Origin: Enterococcus faecium | Lineage (GTDB): Bacteria > Bacillota > Bacilli > Lactobacillales > Enterococcaceae | Assembly: GCF_029023785.1 (NCBI RefSeq) | Contig: NZ_CP118955.1 | Coordinates: 1,424,501 to 1,488,500, forward strand | Direction: 5' to 3' | Length of the DNA: 64,000 bases | Shown: positions 7,896 to 15,999 of the stretch, one piece after another | How positions within the stretch are numbered: position 1 is the first letter of the stretch | Layout: each line of letters opens with the position of its first letter | The notes under the pieces: model-generated | Database searches by the model: none | The model's input: only the letters and a program-made list of their open reading frames with translations | What the model was told of the DNA's origin: nothing | Program-made: the position numbers and the translations under genes

Positions 7896-8216
7896 TTATT
7901 TTTCCTCCATTTCATTCTGCTCTTCTGTTAATTTATCTAATGCTTTGATTGATGCTGCGGCTCTTGCATAATCATAGCTGTATAATTCCATAAATTTATC
8001 AGGCAGAACAAACCACGCTGGATGATAACCGTTAGCTGTGACAGGGAATCCTTTATCTTGTTGATTATCTCCATCCCATCTCAGAGCAACACCTTTTTTT
8101 CCTTTCCACTTTACTAAAGCGATCGAGTATCCCTTCTTTGTTTGTGTGCCGTCTTCAATAATTGCTAAAATTTCTATTTTTTCTTTTGGCGCACGGACTT
8201 CTTGAGGACGAACCAT
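7896..8216 (-). CDS. Hypothetical protein, probably cotranscribed with the stress protein
   Basis: A protein of 106 residues with GGGAGG before the ATG. The central part (KKGYSIALVKWKGKKGVALR, then WDGDNQQDKGFP) looks like a small beta-rich domain, and the C-terminus is helical with AAASIKALDKLTEEQ. Only 22 bp separate it from the universal-stress-protein gene upstream, suggesting one transcript. I do not recognise a named family. Confidence 0.65.
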   Translation of the reverse strand: MVRPQEVRAPKEKIEILAIIEDGTQTKKGYSIALVKWKGKKGVALRWDGDNQQDKGFPVTANGYHPAWFVLPDKFMELYSYDYARAAASIKALDKLTEEQNEMEEK

Positions 8217-8238
8217 TTTCTATTCCTCCCTTATCTCA

Positions 8239-8673
8239 TTACTTCACGACCAACACACTGCAAGGGGCATGTGATACGACATAAGAAGCGGTCGATCCAA
8301 CTAATGCTTGTTGTATAGCACCTTTTCCTGTCGCTCCCATAACGATCAAATCAATATTTTCTTGTCCAGGGATGATATTGGCAATCAAATTTCTTGGATC
8401 TCCAGTTTCAACTATTGCGTGGATCTCAGCAATGCCGAACTCTTTGGCATCATTGATTTTTTTCAGCATGGCTACTTCTGTTCTTTGTTTTTCATCTGCA
8501 TAGATTTTTGAAAAGGCATAGGCACTATGGGTCAGCTCAACTTTGTTGATGATTGACACGATAAATAAGTGGGCTTCATTGTCCTTTGCTAAGTCAAGGG
8601 CTTCAGCGAACGCTTTGATCGATTGTCTTGATCCGTCAACTGCTACCATGATGTTCTGGTATCTTTTACTCAT
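8239..8673 (-). CDS. Universal stress protein, UspA family
   Basis: A protein of 144 residues, the usual single-domain size. It begins YQNIMVAVDGSRQS and ends with the nucleotide-binding pattern VMGATGKGAIQQALVGS followed by SYVVSHAPCSVLVV. This G-2x-G-9x-G(S/T) motif marks the ATP-binding branch of the family. These proteins are cytoplasmic and respond to starvation and stress; the specific role is unknown. It heads a probable two-gene unit. Confidence 0.92.
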   Translation of the reverse strand: MSKRYQNIMVAVDGSRQSIKAFAEALDLAKDNEAHLFIVSIINKVELTHSAYAFSKIYADEKQRTEVAMLKKINDAKEFGIAEIHAIVETGDPRNLIANIIPGQENIDLIVMGATGKGAIQQALVGSTASYVVSHAPCSVLVVK

Positions 8674-9007
8674 TGGAACCGCCTCCTTTTTCTTTTATTG
8701 TAACATCTCAAGCAAAAATACAAAAAATATACGCAATATGTAAATAAAATGATGAACAAAAGCAATTTCTTTCAAGTTATTTATACATTTCTTTTCTCAT
8801 CAGAACACCTGTTCTAATCCCATTATTTCTGCATTATGTGAAATTCCTCATCATTTTTCACATCGAGCGAACATCATTCTGTTACAAAAAACGTGGATTT
8901 GTCATAAATTGTCATGCTTCTTTTACCTATGAAATATTTTCACGTGTTAAAGTATTCCTCGTTGAACACAACAAATAAAACTTTTTAACGAATAAAGGAG
9001 ATTTTTC
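8674..9007 (+). other. Upstream region of the LysM gene; tandem TGTCAT half-sites
   Basis: This 334-bp gap has no ORF. TGTCAT occurs at 8900-8905 and again at 8910-8915, a direct repeat with 10-bp period. It resembles the WalR (YycF) box, whose published period is 11 bp, and LysM/peptidoglycan genes are often WalR-controlled, but the spacing is off by one. Apart from AT-rich DNA nothing else stands out. Confidence 0.25.
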
Positions 9008-9622
9008 ATGACATCACTTAAAACTTTACTTTTTGGAACAACTTTGGCTGCCGGCGCTGCATTCTTCATGGGAACGACTGCTCATGCGGACGAAGCTTAT
9101 ACCGTTCAATCAGGTGATACTCTATCAGCGATTTCTCAAAAATACGTTGGTGATAACTCCTTGATCAATGCCATTGCAGAATCAAATTCAATTTCTGATA
9201 TTAACCTGATCTACTCAGGACAACAATTAACAATCCCAACAGAAGGCTCTGCACAAGTAGCTGCTGAACCTCAAGCAGCCGTTCAAGAAGCACCAGTCCA
9301 AACTGAACCTGTTCAAGCTGAACAACCTGTTGTACAAGAAACGGTTCAAACGGAAACACAAGCTGCTCCTGCTGTAACAGAAACTGCTGCTACTCCAGCA
9401 AGCACAAGCTCTGCAAAAGAATGGATCGCACAAAAAGAATCAAGCGGTTCTTACACAGCAACGAACGGACGTTACATCGGCCGTTACCAATTAGATTCTT
9501 CTTACTTAAATGGTGACTACTCTGCTGCAAACCAAGAAAGAGTAGCAGAACAATATGTTACTTCACGTTATGGTTCTTGGGAAGCGGCGAAAGCATTCTG
9601 GGAAGCAAACGGTTGGTACTAA
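9008..9622 (+). CDS. Secreted LysM protein with Apf/SLT-like C-terminal domain
   Basis: A protein of 204 residues with AAAGGAG before the ATG. A signal peptide ends at about residue 27 (TAHA before DEAY). One LysM domain (residues ~30-75, YTVQSGDTLSAISQKY) binds peptidoglycan. A Gln/Ala/Val/Pro-rich linker runs to about 140. The C-terminal ~65 residues (SSAKEWIAQKESSGSYTATN, then GRYIGRYQLD and WEAAKAFWEANGWY at the end) match the aggregation-promoting-factor/transglycosylase-like domain of lactobacilli and enterococci. It should be wall-associated and act in peptidoglycan turnover. No anchor motif is present. Confidence 0.9.
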   Translation: MTSLKTLLFGTTLAAGAAFFMGTTAHADEAYTVQSGDTLSAISQKYVGDNSLINAIAESNSISDINLIYSGQQLTIPTEGSAQVAAEPQAAVQEAPVQTEPVQAEQPVVQETVQTETQAAPAVTETAATPASTSSAKEWIAQKESSGSYTATNGRYIGRYQLDSSYLNGDYSAANQERVAEQYVTSRYGSWEAAKAFWEANGWY

Positions 9623-9662
9623 GATTCATTATTTGAACGTTTAAACACATTCAAAATATAGT

Positions 9663-9703
9663 AAGAGGTCATGCGATTTATTCTTTCGCATGACCTCTTT
9701 TTG
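9663..9703 (+). terminator. Terminator of the LysM gene
   Basis: AAGAGGTCATGCGA pairs with TCGCATGACCTCTT, followed by TTTT. It lies 40 bp after the stop. Confidence 0.85.
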
Positions 9704-9931
9704 AGTTTAAGTTTAGTCTTTATTCCTTAACTATCGTTTGCCAGTATTTCTTGTATCAGAATCTATAAATCTACTATTTGAATCAATCTATTAGGTTTTA
9801 AACTGTCCCACCTTCACACAAATTTTTTTTGATTTATTTGAATCTGGTTCCGTTGTTTAAAATTTTTCCTATATTCTTTTAGATAATATGTTATTTTCTT
9901 TCTCATCGCTCCAGGTGTACCTTCTCTTTAT
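9704..9931. other. Gene-free stretch
   Basis: About 230 bp of AT-rich DNA between two terminators. I see no ORF with a ribosome-binding site and no repeat. Confidence 0.5.
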
Positions 9932-9972
9932 AAAAAAAGATATCAACAGAGAAACTCCGTCGATATCTTTTT
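9932..9972 (-). terminator. Terminator of tRNA-Leu
   Basis: AAAGATATC (9936-9944) pairs with GATATCTTT (9962-9970), and the minus strand then reads a run of T. It lies 22 bp beyond the tRNA 3' end. Confidence 0.8.
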
Positions 9973-9993
9973 TCCTTCTCAAAAAAACAAATA

Positions 9994-10077
9994 TGCGGCT
10001 AAGAAGACTCGAACTTCCACGAGGTCACCCTCACTAGCGCCTGAAGCTAGCGCGTCTGCCAATTCCGCCATAGCCGC
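9994..10077 (-). tRNA. tRNA-Leu (anticodon CAG)
   Basis: Read on the minus strand: acceptor GCGGCTA/TAGCCGC, D-arm GCGGAATTGGCAGACGC, anticodon stem CTAGC/GCTAG around TTCAGGC (anticodon CAG), a long class-II variable arm and a T-loop TTCGAGT. CCA is not encoded. CAG reads CUG codons. Confidence 0.95.
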
Positions 10078-10604
10078 ATCACATCTTTTAGTTTAGGATT
10101 ACATGTGTTTTTTGTCAAGAACATATTTTTGTTCTTTTTCATTTCTGTACGCCCTCCCTTATGCCATCTACACAAATAATTCATCCGAGCAACTCCATCA
10201 TCTATTGAGGGTTGGTGAAAAAATCTGTTTTATCCATATGATCGATTTCAATGTTAAACGAACGACTCTGGGATTAGTAACTATTTTATTTTTTTCTTCA
10301 TTTCTTTTTTCCTCTTTTTCTCGATTCAGCTATCTTCTTTCATTTAGATATTGATTATTTCTTCTGTTGGTTACTATCCTTCTGGAATTCTAGACGCTGA
10401 AGTAATTCACGTTTTCTTTCTTCTAGAGGTCATAAGTAACGAATGAACGAACTTCAAATAATTTTTTTATTGTAATTCATATTTGTATTGTTCGATGATT
10501 CTTAATACGATATGACACAATAAATAAAAATAGGCATGGCTATTTACAACAATAGTGCTATAGTAGAAAACAAATGAATAAGGTTACTTAAAGAGGTGAA
10601 TACG
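10078..10604. other. Gene-free AT-rich stretch
   Basis: About 530 bp between tRNA-Leu and the acetyltransferase gene. An open frame at 10103-10354 has no ribosome-binding site and a low-complexity Phe/Ser composition, so I do not accept it. A promoter for the downstream gene is expected near 10540-10580, but no clear boxes were chosen. Confidence 0.5.
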
Positions 10605-11105
10605 ATGAAACTGATCAAACTATGGGAAGCAGATTTAAAGAAAGCTTATCAGCTACAAACTAGCTTTGGACCAAATGAGAATGGATTTATCAACAATGCT
10701 TATGGCTATACATTTGCTGAATTTTTAGATTATGTAAAAAAATGCGAAAAAACGTCTTTAGGAATCGATCTTCCTGAGAGTTACGTTCCCGCAACCGTCT
10801 TTATTTTAGAAAGTGATGAACATGAGTATGTAGGAATTTTTAATTTGCGCCATAAACTGAACGAAACATTAAGAAACGGCGCTGGCCATATTGGTTACGG
10901 CATCTCCCCTAATTATCGTAAAAAAGGATATGCCACACAAGGATTAGCATTAGTACTACAAGAGGCAAAAAAAATCGGCATTGATGAGGCACTTTTGTCT
11001 GTAAATAAAAAAAATCTTGGCAGTCTTAAAGCACAACAAAAAAATGGGGCTGCGATTTATCGTGAAGATGAGAAAGAATACTATACGAAAATCAAACTGA
11101 TGTAA
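10605..11105 (+). CDS. GNAT-family N-acetyltransferase
   Basis: A protein of 166 residues from the ATG at 10605, with AAGAGGTG 6 bases upstream. The fold signature is visible: IFILESDEHEYVGIFNLRH for beta strands 2-4 and HIGYGISPNYRKKGYATQGL, the acetyl-CoA pyrophosphate-binding loop (R/Q-x-x-G-x-G/A), at about residue 107. The late SVNKKNLGSLKAQQKNG is also typical. The acceptor substrate cannot be told from the sequence. It is monocistronic. Confidence 0.85.
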   Translation: MKLIKLWEADLKKAYQLQTSFGPNENGFINNAYGYTFAEFLDYVKKCEKTSLGIDLPESYVPATVFILESDEHEYVGIFNLRHKLNETLRNGAGHIGYGISPNYRKKGYATQGLALVLQEAKKIGIDEALLSVNKKNLGSLKAQQKNGAAIYREDEKEYYTKIKLM

Positions 11106-11211
11106 AAAAGAAGGATTCCAAAAGGAAAGGGATTTGAATGTCCTTTATCAATAGAACACATTTATTTAATTAACTTATAATATAGCAGACAAAATTTTAT
11201 AAACAAAGAAA

Positions 11212-11260
11212 CCTTTTATCTCTTTTCTTCTAGAAAGGATAAAAGGCTTTTTTGTTTTTC
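11212..11260 (+). terminator. Terminator of the acetyltransferase gene
   Basis: CCTTTTATC pairs with GATAAAAGG around a short loop, followed by CTTTTTTG. It lies about 110 bp after the stop. Confidence 0.65.
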
Positions 11261-11294
11261 CTATTTGCTTCTCATAGCTAGTCAGCCAAGATTT

Positions 11295-11468
11295 CTATCG
11301 TATCCCCAACGCAATCCGTGCATAACGGCTCATCTTATCTGTCGTCCAGGCTGGATACCACACAAGTTTCACTTCGACTTTCTTCACTTCTTCGACTTCA
11401 CGTAAAGCATCGTGAATGGAGTCTGTTAAGATATCTGCTAATGGGCAGCCCATGGTTGTTAAAGTCAA
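11295..11468 (-). pseudogene. Displaced 3' end of the DUF59 gene at the left end of the island
   Basis: The minus strand encodes 57 residues ending YARIALGIR and a stop, matching the last 57 residues of the intact DUF59 protein (21347-21691) at 51 positions. The DNA is clearly diverged (roughly four fifths identical by eye). Similarity stops abruptly at 11468, where element sequence begins. There is no start codon, so it is not expressed as a protein. It is best explained as the original chromosomal 3' end pushed aside when the island integrated and supplied its own version. Confidence 0.85.
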
Positions 11469-11470
11469 GT

Positions 11471-11647
11471 GCTGTTATATCAGCATTTCTATCGCTTTTT
11501 CCTGTGTTAAAGCGATAAATTTTTCTCGATTCTAGTGCATCCCAGAAGCCAAAATTCTGTTCTTTTTATTAACTTTTGTAGGTTTATTATACCTCAAAAA
11601 ATGGTTAAATTGTCCCTTAAAATAGCTTGGACTACATACTCAATGAG
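11471..11647 (+). repeat. Left-end direct repeats of the island
   Basis: GCTGTTATATCAGCATT (11471-11487) and GACTACATACTCAATGAG (11630-11647) recur at the right end as 21325-21341 (15 of 17 identical) and 21299-21316 (17 of 18 identical), in the same orientation. They are probably integrase or accessory-factor arm sites. No gene occupies 11469-11750. Confidence 0.55.
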
Positions 11648-11750
11648 AACTTTTTTACGCTTCTTATCTGTAGTCCAGTTAAATCTTATAAGTAAATATA
11701 GTCATCTGAGCATCTACTCAAAAACTCACAAAAACAGCCCACTACTGATA

Positions 11751-12152
11751 TCAGATTTTATACTTATTAGACAAAGAAAATAAAATTTGTTGGGCATACG
11801 TTGCTAAATGTCCATTTTCTCGATACACGTGAAATCTTTTATTATTAGTATTATGTTTATTATCCATAAGTTCATTTTGAAGTTTTGGCATACGTAACAA
11901 CAAATTGATAGTTCTTGAATAATATTTAGATAAGTATTCATCTACCGTGATAAAACCTTCTTTTATATAGTTCTGTTCATATTCATCACTTAATTGAACA
12001 ATATCAATTGCTTTATCAGAAAACGCAGAATCAATCATTTCGTCTGAGCAGTCCGATAATTTATCCTCCCATTCGTTCAATTTCTCAAATGTTAAACATG
12101 AATTCATTTGAAAAATAAAATCCATTACATGTTTATCAGAAATATTTACCAT
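11751..12152 (-). CDS. Hypothetical protein of the island
   Basis: A protein of 133 residues with AGTAGGTG upstream of the ATG. It is helical and acidic in the first half (NEWEDKLSDCSDEMIDSAFS), with a basic second half (RENGHLATYAQQILF). It has no signal peptide and no recognised domain. It lies between the left end of the island and a truncated gene, reading the same way. AT-rich codon use matches the island. Confidence 0.55.
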   Translation of the reverse strand: MVNISDKHVMDFIFQMNSCLTFEKLNEWEDKLSDCSDEMIDSAFSDKAIDIVQLSDEYEQNYIKEGFITVDEYLSKYYSRTINLLLRMPKLQNELMDNKHNTNNKRFHVYRENGHLATYAQQILFSLSNKYKI

Positions 12153-12218
12153 AGTTTAACACCTACTAATACAATATTTTAGGTTCAACTATTTAATATC
12201 AAACCTGTGTCGCAACAA

Positions 12219-12959
12219 TTATGTTTTTAGCTCTTTAGGTACTTTTCTTTTCATATTCACTTTTATGATAGAATCTCCTTTTACGTTAAAAGTAGATACC
12301 ATGTTAATGTCCTGTAAATTATTTAATAACTCAATATTTTGAGGAGTATTCTCTATTTCAACTACTTTATTTTTTCCATTTTCATCAATATACAATTCAG
12401 AGATTGGTTTATTTTGTGTTCCCAGCCAATATGTTACATTTTTTATAGAAATCTCATTCAACTTTTTATTTTTGAAAAGATTATTGATTAAATCAACGAA
12501 TAGTTCCGTATTTGACAAATTGTCAAATATACAATCATATTCTTCTATTGAAAAATCAGTAATATCATTCTCTAAGAATAAGTTTAGCATTTGTTCAATT
12601 GTTGATTTACTTAATGTCCTCTCTTGTAAGTTAAAGATAAAATATTCTTTTAAGTATTCAACATCCATATTCTTAAGAAATCTTACAAACAATCTATCAT
12701 CAGAAGAAACTCCCCTTTCTAATAGAATTTCCACCAATCTATTATTTTCGAAAAACTCATCTGATTCTTCATTAACAATAATACTTAGCAACTCTTTAAT
12801 TGATTCAAGTTTCCAATTTTTTATGAGAGAAAGCATTTCATCTTCTGACAAGTCAATCTCAGAATAATTTTCTAGAAAATCATTAGGGTGATTGAGTACT
12901 ACCTCTACAATAACACCATCTTCCTTAAATTTACTAACATTGGATAGGCTACAATTAAC
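12219..12959 (-). pseudogene. Gene of unknown function cut off at its 5' end by the IS3 element
   Basis: The frame is open from the stop at 12219 to the IS end near 12960, through ...NVSKFKEDGVIVEVVL, with no ATG and no ribosome-binding site in its first 40 codons. Only a TTG at 12851 could start a 210-residue fragment. The protein is helical and Asn/Glu/Leu-rich and no family is recognised. The missing 5' end is not found on the other side of the IS, so sequence has been lost, not just separated. Confidence 0.6.
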
Positions 12960-13015
12960 TAGACAGAAAAATTAAGGTGTGTAGACTAGAAGAAAACATA
13001 CCAGGAGGAATTTTT

Positions 13016-13306
13016 ATGTCTAAGAGAACACGAAGAACTTTTTCACAAGAATTCAAGCAACAAATCGTCAATCTTTACTTAGCTGGAAAGCCACGTGTAG
13101 AAATCATTCGAGAATATGAACTAACGGCTTCAGCATTTGACAAATGGGTAAAGCAATCTAAAACGAGTGGTTCATTCAAAGAAAAAGATAATCTTACGCC
13201 TGAACAAAAAGAATTGTTAGAACTACGTAAAAGAAACCAGCAATTAGAAATGGAAAATGATATTTTAAAGCAAGCAGCGCTGATATTCGGACGAAGAGAC
13301 AAGTAA
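13016..13306 (+). CDS. IS3-family transposase OrfA (helix-turn-helix subunit)
   Basis: A protein of 96 residues from the ATG at 13016, with CAGGAGGA upstream; a GTG-led extension from 12977 is not needed. It contains RTFSQEFKQQIVNLYLAGK and EYELTASAFDKWVKQ, the helix-turn-helix, and a leucine zipper-like ELLELRKRNQQLEMENDILK, as in all IS3 OrfA proteins. It normally fuses to OrfB by a -1 frameshift near its end. Confidence 0.92.
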   Translation: MSKRTRRTFSQEFKQQIVNLYLAGKPRVEIIREYELTASAFDKWVKQSKTSGSFKEKDNLTPEQKELLELRKRNQQLEMENDILKQAALIFGRRDK

Positions 13307-14177
13307 TCGATGCGAATAAGCATCTTTACCCTATATCAGCGATGTGCAGAATATTAGGTCTATCACGTCAGTCCTATTATTATCAATCAAAACCAAAGAA
13401 AGACGAATCAGAACTTGAAGAAGTAGTCGCTGAAGAATTTATCCGCAGCCGAAAGGCCTACGGCTCAAGAAAAATAAAAAAAGCCTTATCAAAACGAGGC
13501 ATTCAGATCAGCCGACGAAAAATTAGTAGAATCATGAAAAATAGAGGATTAAAATCGAGCTATACTGTTGCTTATTTTAAAGTACATCATTCTACTTGCA
13601 ATGAAGCCAAAACGACAAACGTATTGAATCGTAAATTCTTAAGAGACAACCCATTAGAAGCGATCGTAACAGACTTGACTTATGTACGAGTCGGGAAAAA
13701 ATGGAATTATGTCTGTTTCATTTTGGATCTGTTCAATCGAGAAATTCTCGGCTATTCTTGTGGAGAACATAAAGATGCCGTTCTAGTAAAAAAGCATTTA
13801 GCCGTATCAAACAACCTCTGACAGAGGTTGAGATTTTTCATACTGATCGTGGAAAAGAGTTTGATAACCAAGCTATTGATGAATTATTAACAACTTTTGA
13901 CATCAATCGATCATTGAGTCATAAAGGCTGTCCTTTTGATAATGCCGTAGCTGAATCAACTTATAAGTCGTTGAAGGTAGAATTTGTCTATCAATACACA
14001 TTTGAAACCTTACAACAATTGGATTTGGAGTTATTTGACTATGTCAATTGGTGGAACCACCTTCGGTTGCACGGTACACTTGGCTACGAGACACCGGTTG
14101 GTTACCGTAACCAGAGATTGGCGCAGCGAATCCTTGATAATGAGCTCGGATGTGCTAACGCTAGCGAGGCAGTCTAA
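13294..14177 (+). pseudogene. IS3-family transposase OrfB, broken by a 1-bp deletion
   Basis: The first part (MCRILGLSRQSYYYQSKPKK..., DDE aspartate in AIVTDLTYV) stops at 13821. The rest lies in another frame from about 13790: IFHTDRGKEFDNQAI with the second aspartate, and GCPFDNAVAESTYKSLK with the glutamate, ending at 14177. The break is at an A-run near 13787-13792, which has six A; seven A restore VKKAFSRIKQ. As read, the transposase is dead. Confidence 0.85.
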
Positions 14178-14230
14178 CTTTAACTGTTAGCTCCTGCCGA
14201 AGATCGTCACATCCGAGGAGGCTCATTGTC
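14136..14230. repeat. Long imperfect hairpin at the 3' end of IS3 orfB
   Basis: GATAATGAGC-TCGGATGTG (14136-14154) pairs with CACATCCGA-(GGAG)-GCTCATTGTC (14208-14230). Further inner pairing joins GGCAG with CTGCC and CTAAC with GTTAG. The stem covers the orfB stop codon and is noticeably more GC-rich than its surroundings. Confidence 0.6.
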
Positions 14231-14279
14231 AAGGACAATCGGAATAGCATACGGAAAGAAGTTCTGCACCTTATAAAAT

Positions 14280-15188
14280 TTGTCAAAAAAACTGTTGCCA
14301 TTCCAGATTGATGGTGATGAATTATTACAACTAATTATCGACTCTAATGGGATTTATGAATCTACCTTGGAAAAACTATTACAATGCAACAGAATCAGCT
14401 TAGAAGCACGTTTAAGCACGTTAGAAAAGCATAAATGGATTTCTAAAAAGAAGTTATCTAAGTACTTTTATTATTCTAAGAAGTTCGATTTAGACAATTT
14501 AAATCACTTAGACTTACAAGCTGATGCCTTACAAAAAATGTTAGCACTGGGATTTAGAACCAATAAAATATCAATAAATAATCAACAAAAACAAGTGACT
14601 GCTTCTTTTCATAGTGCAGTCAAAAAAATATACAACCATAAAAATTTTAGTCAAAAACCCCAAGCTTTTCAGCTATTTAATCAATGCTTATCGAATGAAA
14701 ACAAAGAGTTGTTCTCGAAATTTATAAATCACCATCATGTTGAAATACCTATTCAATTTTCTAGTATTTACGAAAAGAATCAACTAATTCCTACTTATTC
14801 TTTAGATAGTTTAGATGTTATTGCAATTCCTACTAAACAACAACTGCCTATTATTAGAGAAAAATTGAAAGATTTCAATATGTATCGAGTGAAAAATAAT
14901 ACAGAATTTATTCGAGATGATATCTTACTCTATATTCAAAGTGAAGATTGTTTCTTTTTCTATACGAAAAATGAACAACTCAAATGGATTTTATATAAAG
15001 TTGATAGTTTATTTGAATTCATTTTTTACTTATCTAATTATTTTAAATCTTCTAAACAACTAACTTTTTCAAATGACAAAGAAAAATATAAGGCATTAGA
15101 AGCACTCTATACAAAAAGCAGTGAAAATAGAATACAATATAATACTATTGCGAAAAAGAATGAAAAAAAGAAGCACAGTCTTAATTGA
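14280..15188 (+). CDS. Hypothetical protein with winged-helix-like N-terminus, probably 5'-truncated
   Basis: The open frame gives up to 302 residues. Its only early start is a TTG at 14280 inside the IS3 end, and there is no ribosome-binding site, so the original start was probably lost at the IS boundary. Residues ~10-65 (DELLQLIIDSNGIYESTLEK, then RISLEARLSTLEKHKWISKK) look like a winged helix-turn-helix. The rest is helical with several aromatic-rich stretches (DCFFFYTKNEQLKWILY). A replication- or mobilisation-type DNA-binding role is possible but unproven. A terminator follows. Confidence 0.5.
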   Translation: MSKKLLPFQIDGDELLQLIIDSNGIYESTLEKLLQCNRISLEARLSTLEKHKWISKKKLSKYFYYSKKFDLDNLNHLDLQADALQKMLALGFRTNKISINNQQKQVTASFHSAVKKIYNHKNFSQKPQAFQLFNQCLSNENKELFSKFINHHHVEIPIQFSSIYEKNQLIPTYSLDSLDVIAIPTKQQLPIIREKLKDFNMYRVKNNTEFIRDDILLYIQSEDCFFFYTKNEQLKWILYKVDSLFEFIFYLSNYFKSSKQLTFSNDKEKYKALEALYTKSSENRIQYNTIAKKNEKKKHSLN

Positions 15189-15202
15189 TTGTGCTTTTTG
15201 TT
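15171..15202 (+). terminator. Terminator
   Basis: AAGCACAGTC pairs with GATTGTGCTT around a short AT loop, then TTTTG. It overlaps the end of the 302-residue frame and faces the decayed integrase. Confidence 0.75.
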
Positions 15203-15219
15203 TTGATAATATAAATGAA

Positions 15220-15791
15220 TTATCGAAACGGATTAAAATTATCTAAACTCGACTGAAGTTCTTCTTCCTCTATTCCAATGTATTTTAAAGTGATGCTTTG
15301 TGAACTATGATTTAAAATCTTCATTAGGCTCGCTAAATCCTTTGTTTTCTGATAATAGGTATACCCAAAGGTTTTTCTTAATGTATGCGTACCAATATAA
15401 TCTAAATCGAGCGATTCAGCAGTTTTTTGCATGATTTTGTAATACTGATGGCTTGCCAGATGCTTCGTATTATCTCTAGGTGATGGAAACAACCATTCAC
15501 TTTCCCCATCATGTTCCTCGTTTAGGTATTTAATAATTTGATTGGTCAATTGCATTAGATTCAGTGTTCTTTTCTTCCTGTCTTTTTTTCTACAATATCA
15601 GCTTTCAACTTTCCTTTTACGTCACTAACTTTCAGATTCAATATATCTGAAATACGCAATCCTGTAAAAATCCCAAACACGAAAATTGTATAATCTCTTT
15701 GCCCATGTTTATTTTTCAATAATTCATTCGAGAAATTTTTCAATACCTCTTTCTCTTTAATTGGTTTTACATTAATTATTTTTTTTGTCAT
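15220..15791 (-). pseudogene. Small tyrosine recombinase, broken by a 1-bp deletion
   Basis: Two frames together make one ~190-residue catalytic domain. Upstream frame (15561-15791): YTIFVFGIFTGLRISDILNL with the first catalytic arginine. Downstream frame (15220-15555 and a little upstream): IGTHTLRKTFGYTYYQ with the His-x-x-Arg pair, ILNHSSQSITLKYIGI with the second histidine and the tyrosine. Adding one A to the run near 15573 gives TGRKRTLNLMQLTN and joins them. The N-terminal core-binding domain is absent, as in short plasmid or phage recombinases. It is distinct from the intact integrase at 20187. Confidence 0.8.
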
Positions 15792-15999
15792 TTTTCACCC
15801 TCCAATATGAATCATTTATGGATACTTTCCAGTTCATAAACACTAAAACTATCCATTCTTACTAAATCCCAATCTTAGGTGTTGATAGAATAGGATTTAT
15901 GATGGATAGAAATTACAAAAGTATCCCTATTAAGGACCTTTATAGCATCATAAATAGGAGGTTGCAAATTTATAGAACAAAAAAGAGTAACTTTATTAG

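Larger units (their letters stand above)
12960..14286 (+). mobile_element. IS3-family (IS150-like) insertion sequence, about 1327 bp, inactive
   Basis: Outer 20-bp ends beginning TAGACAG (12960) and, on the other strand, TTGACAA (14286) match at 13 of 20 positions and share the inner TAAGGTG. Between them lie orfA and a frameshifted orfB. No short direct repeat flanks the element, which suggests a deletion next to it after insertion. Ends are assigned by eye and may be off by a few bases. Confidence 0.65.

Noticed and set aside
7667..7948. Plus-strand frame of 93 codons overlapping the split small gene and the gene at 7896
   Set aside because: It is antisense to two better-supported frames and has no ribosome-binding site.
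10103..10354. Open frame of 83 codons after tRNA-Leu
   Set aside because: No ribosome-binding site and a Ser/Phe-rich composition without structure; treated as non-coding.
12472..12867. 131-codon plus-strand frame opposite the truncated gene at 12219
   Set aside because: Serine-rich antisense shadow without a ribosome-binding site.
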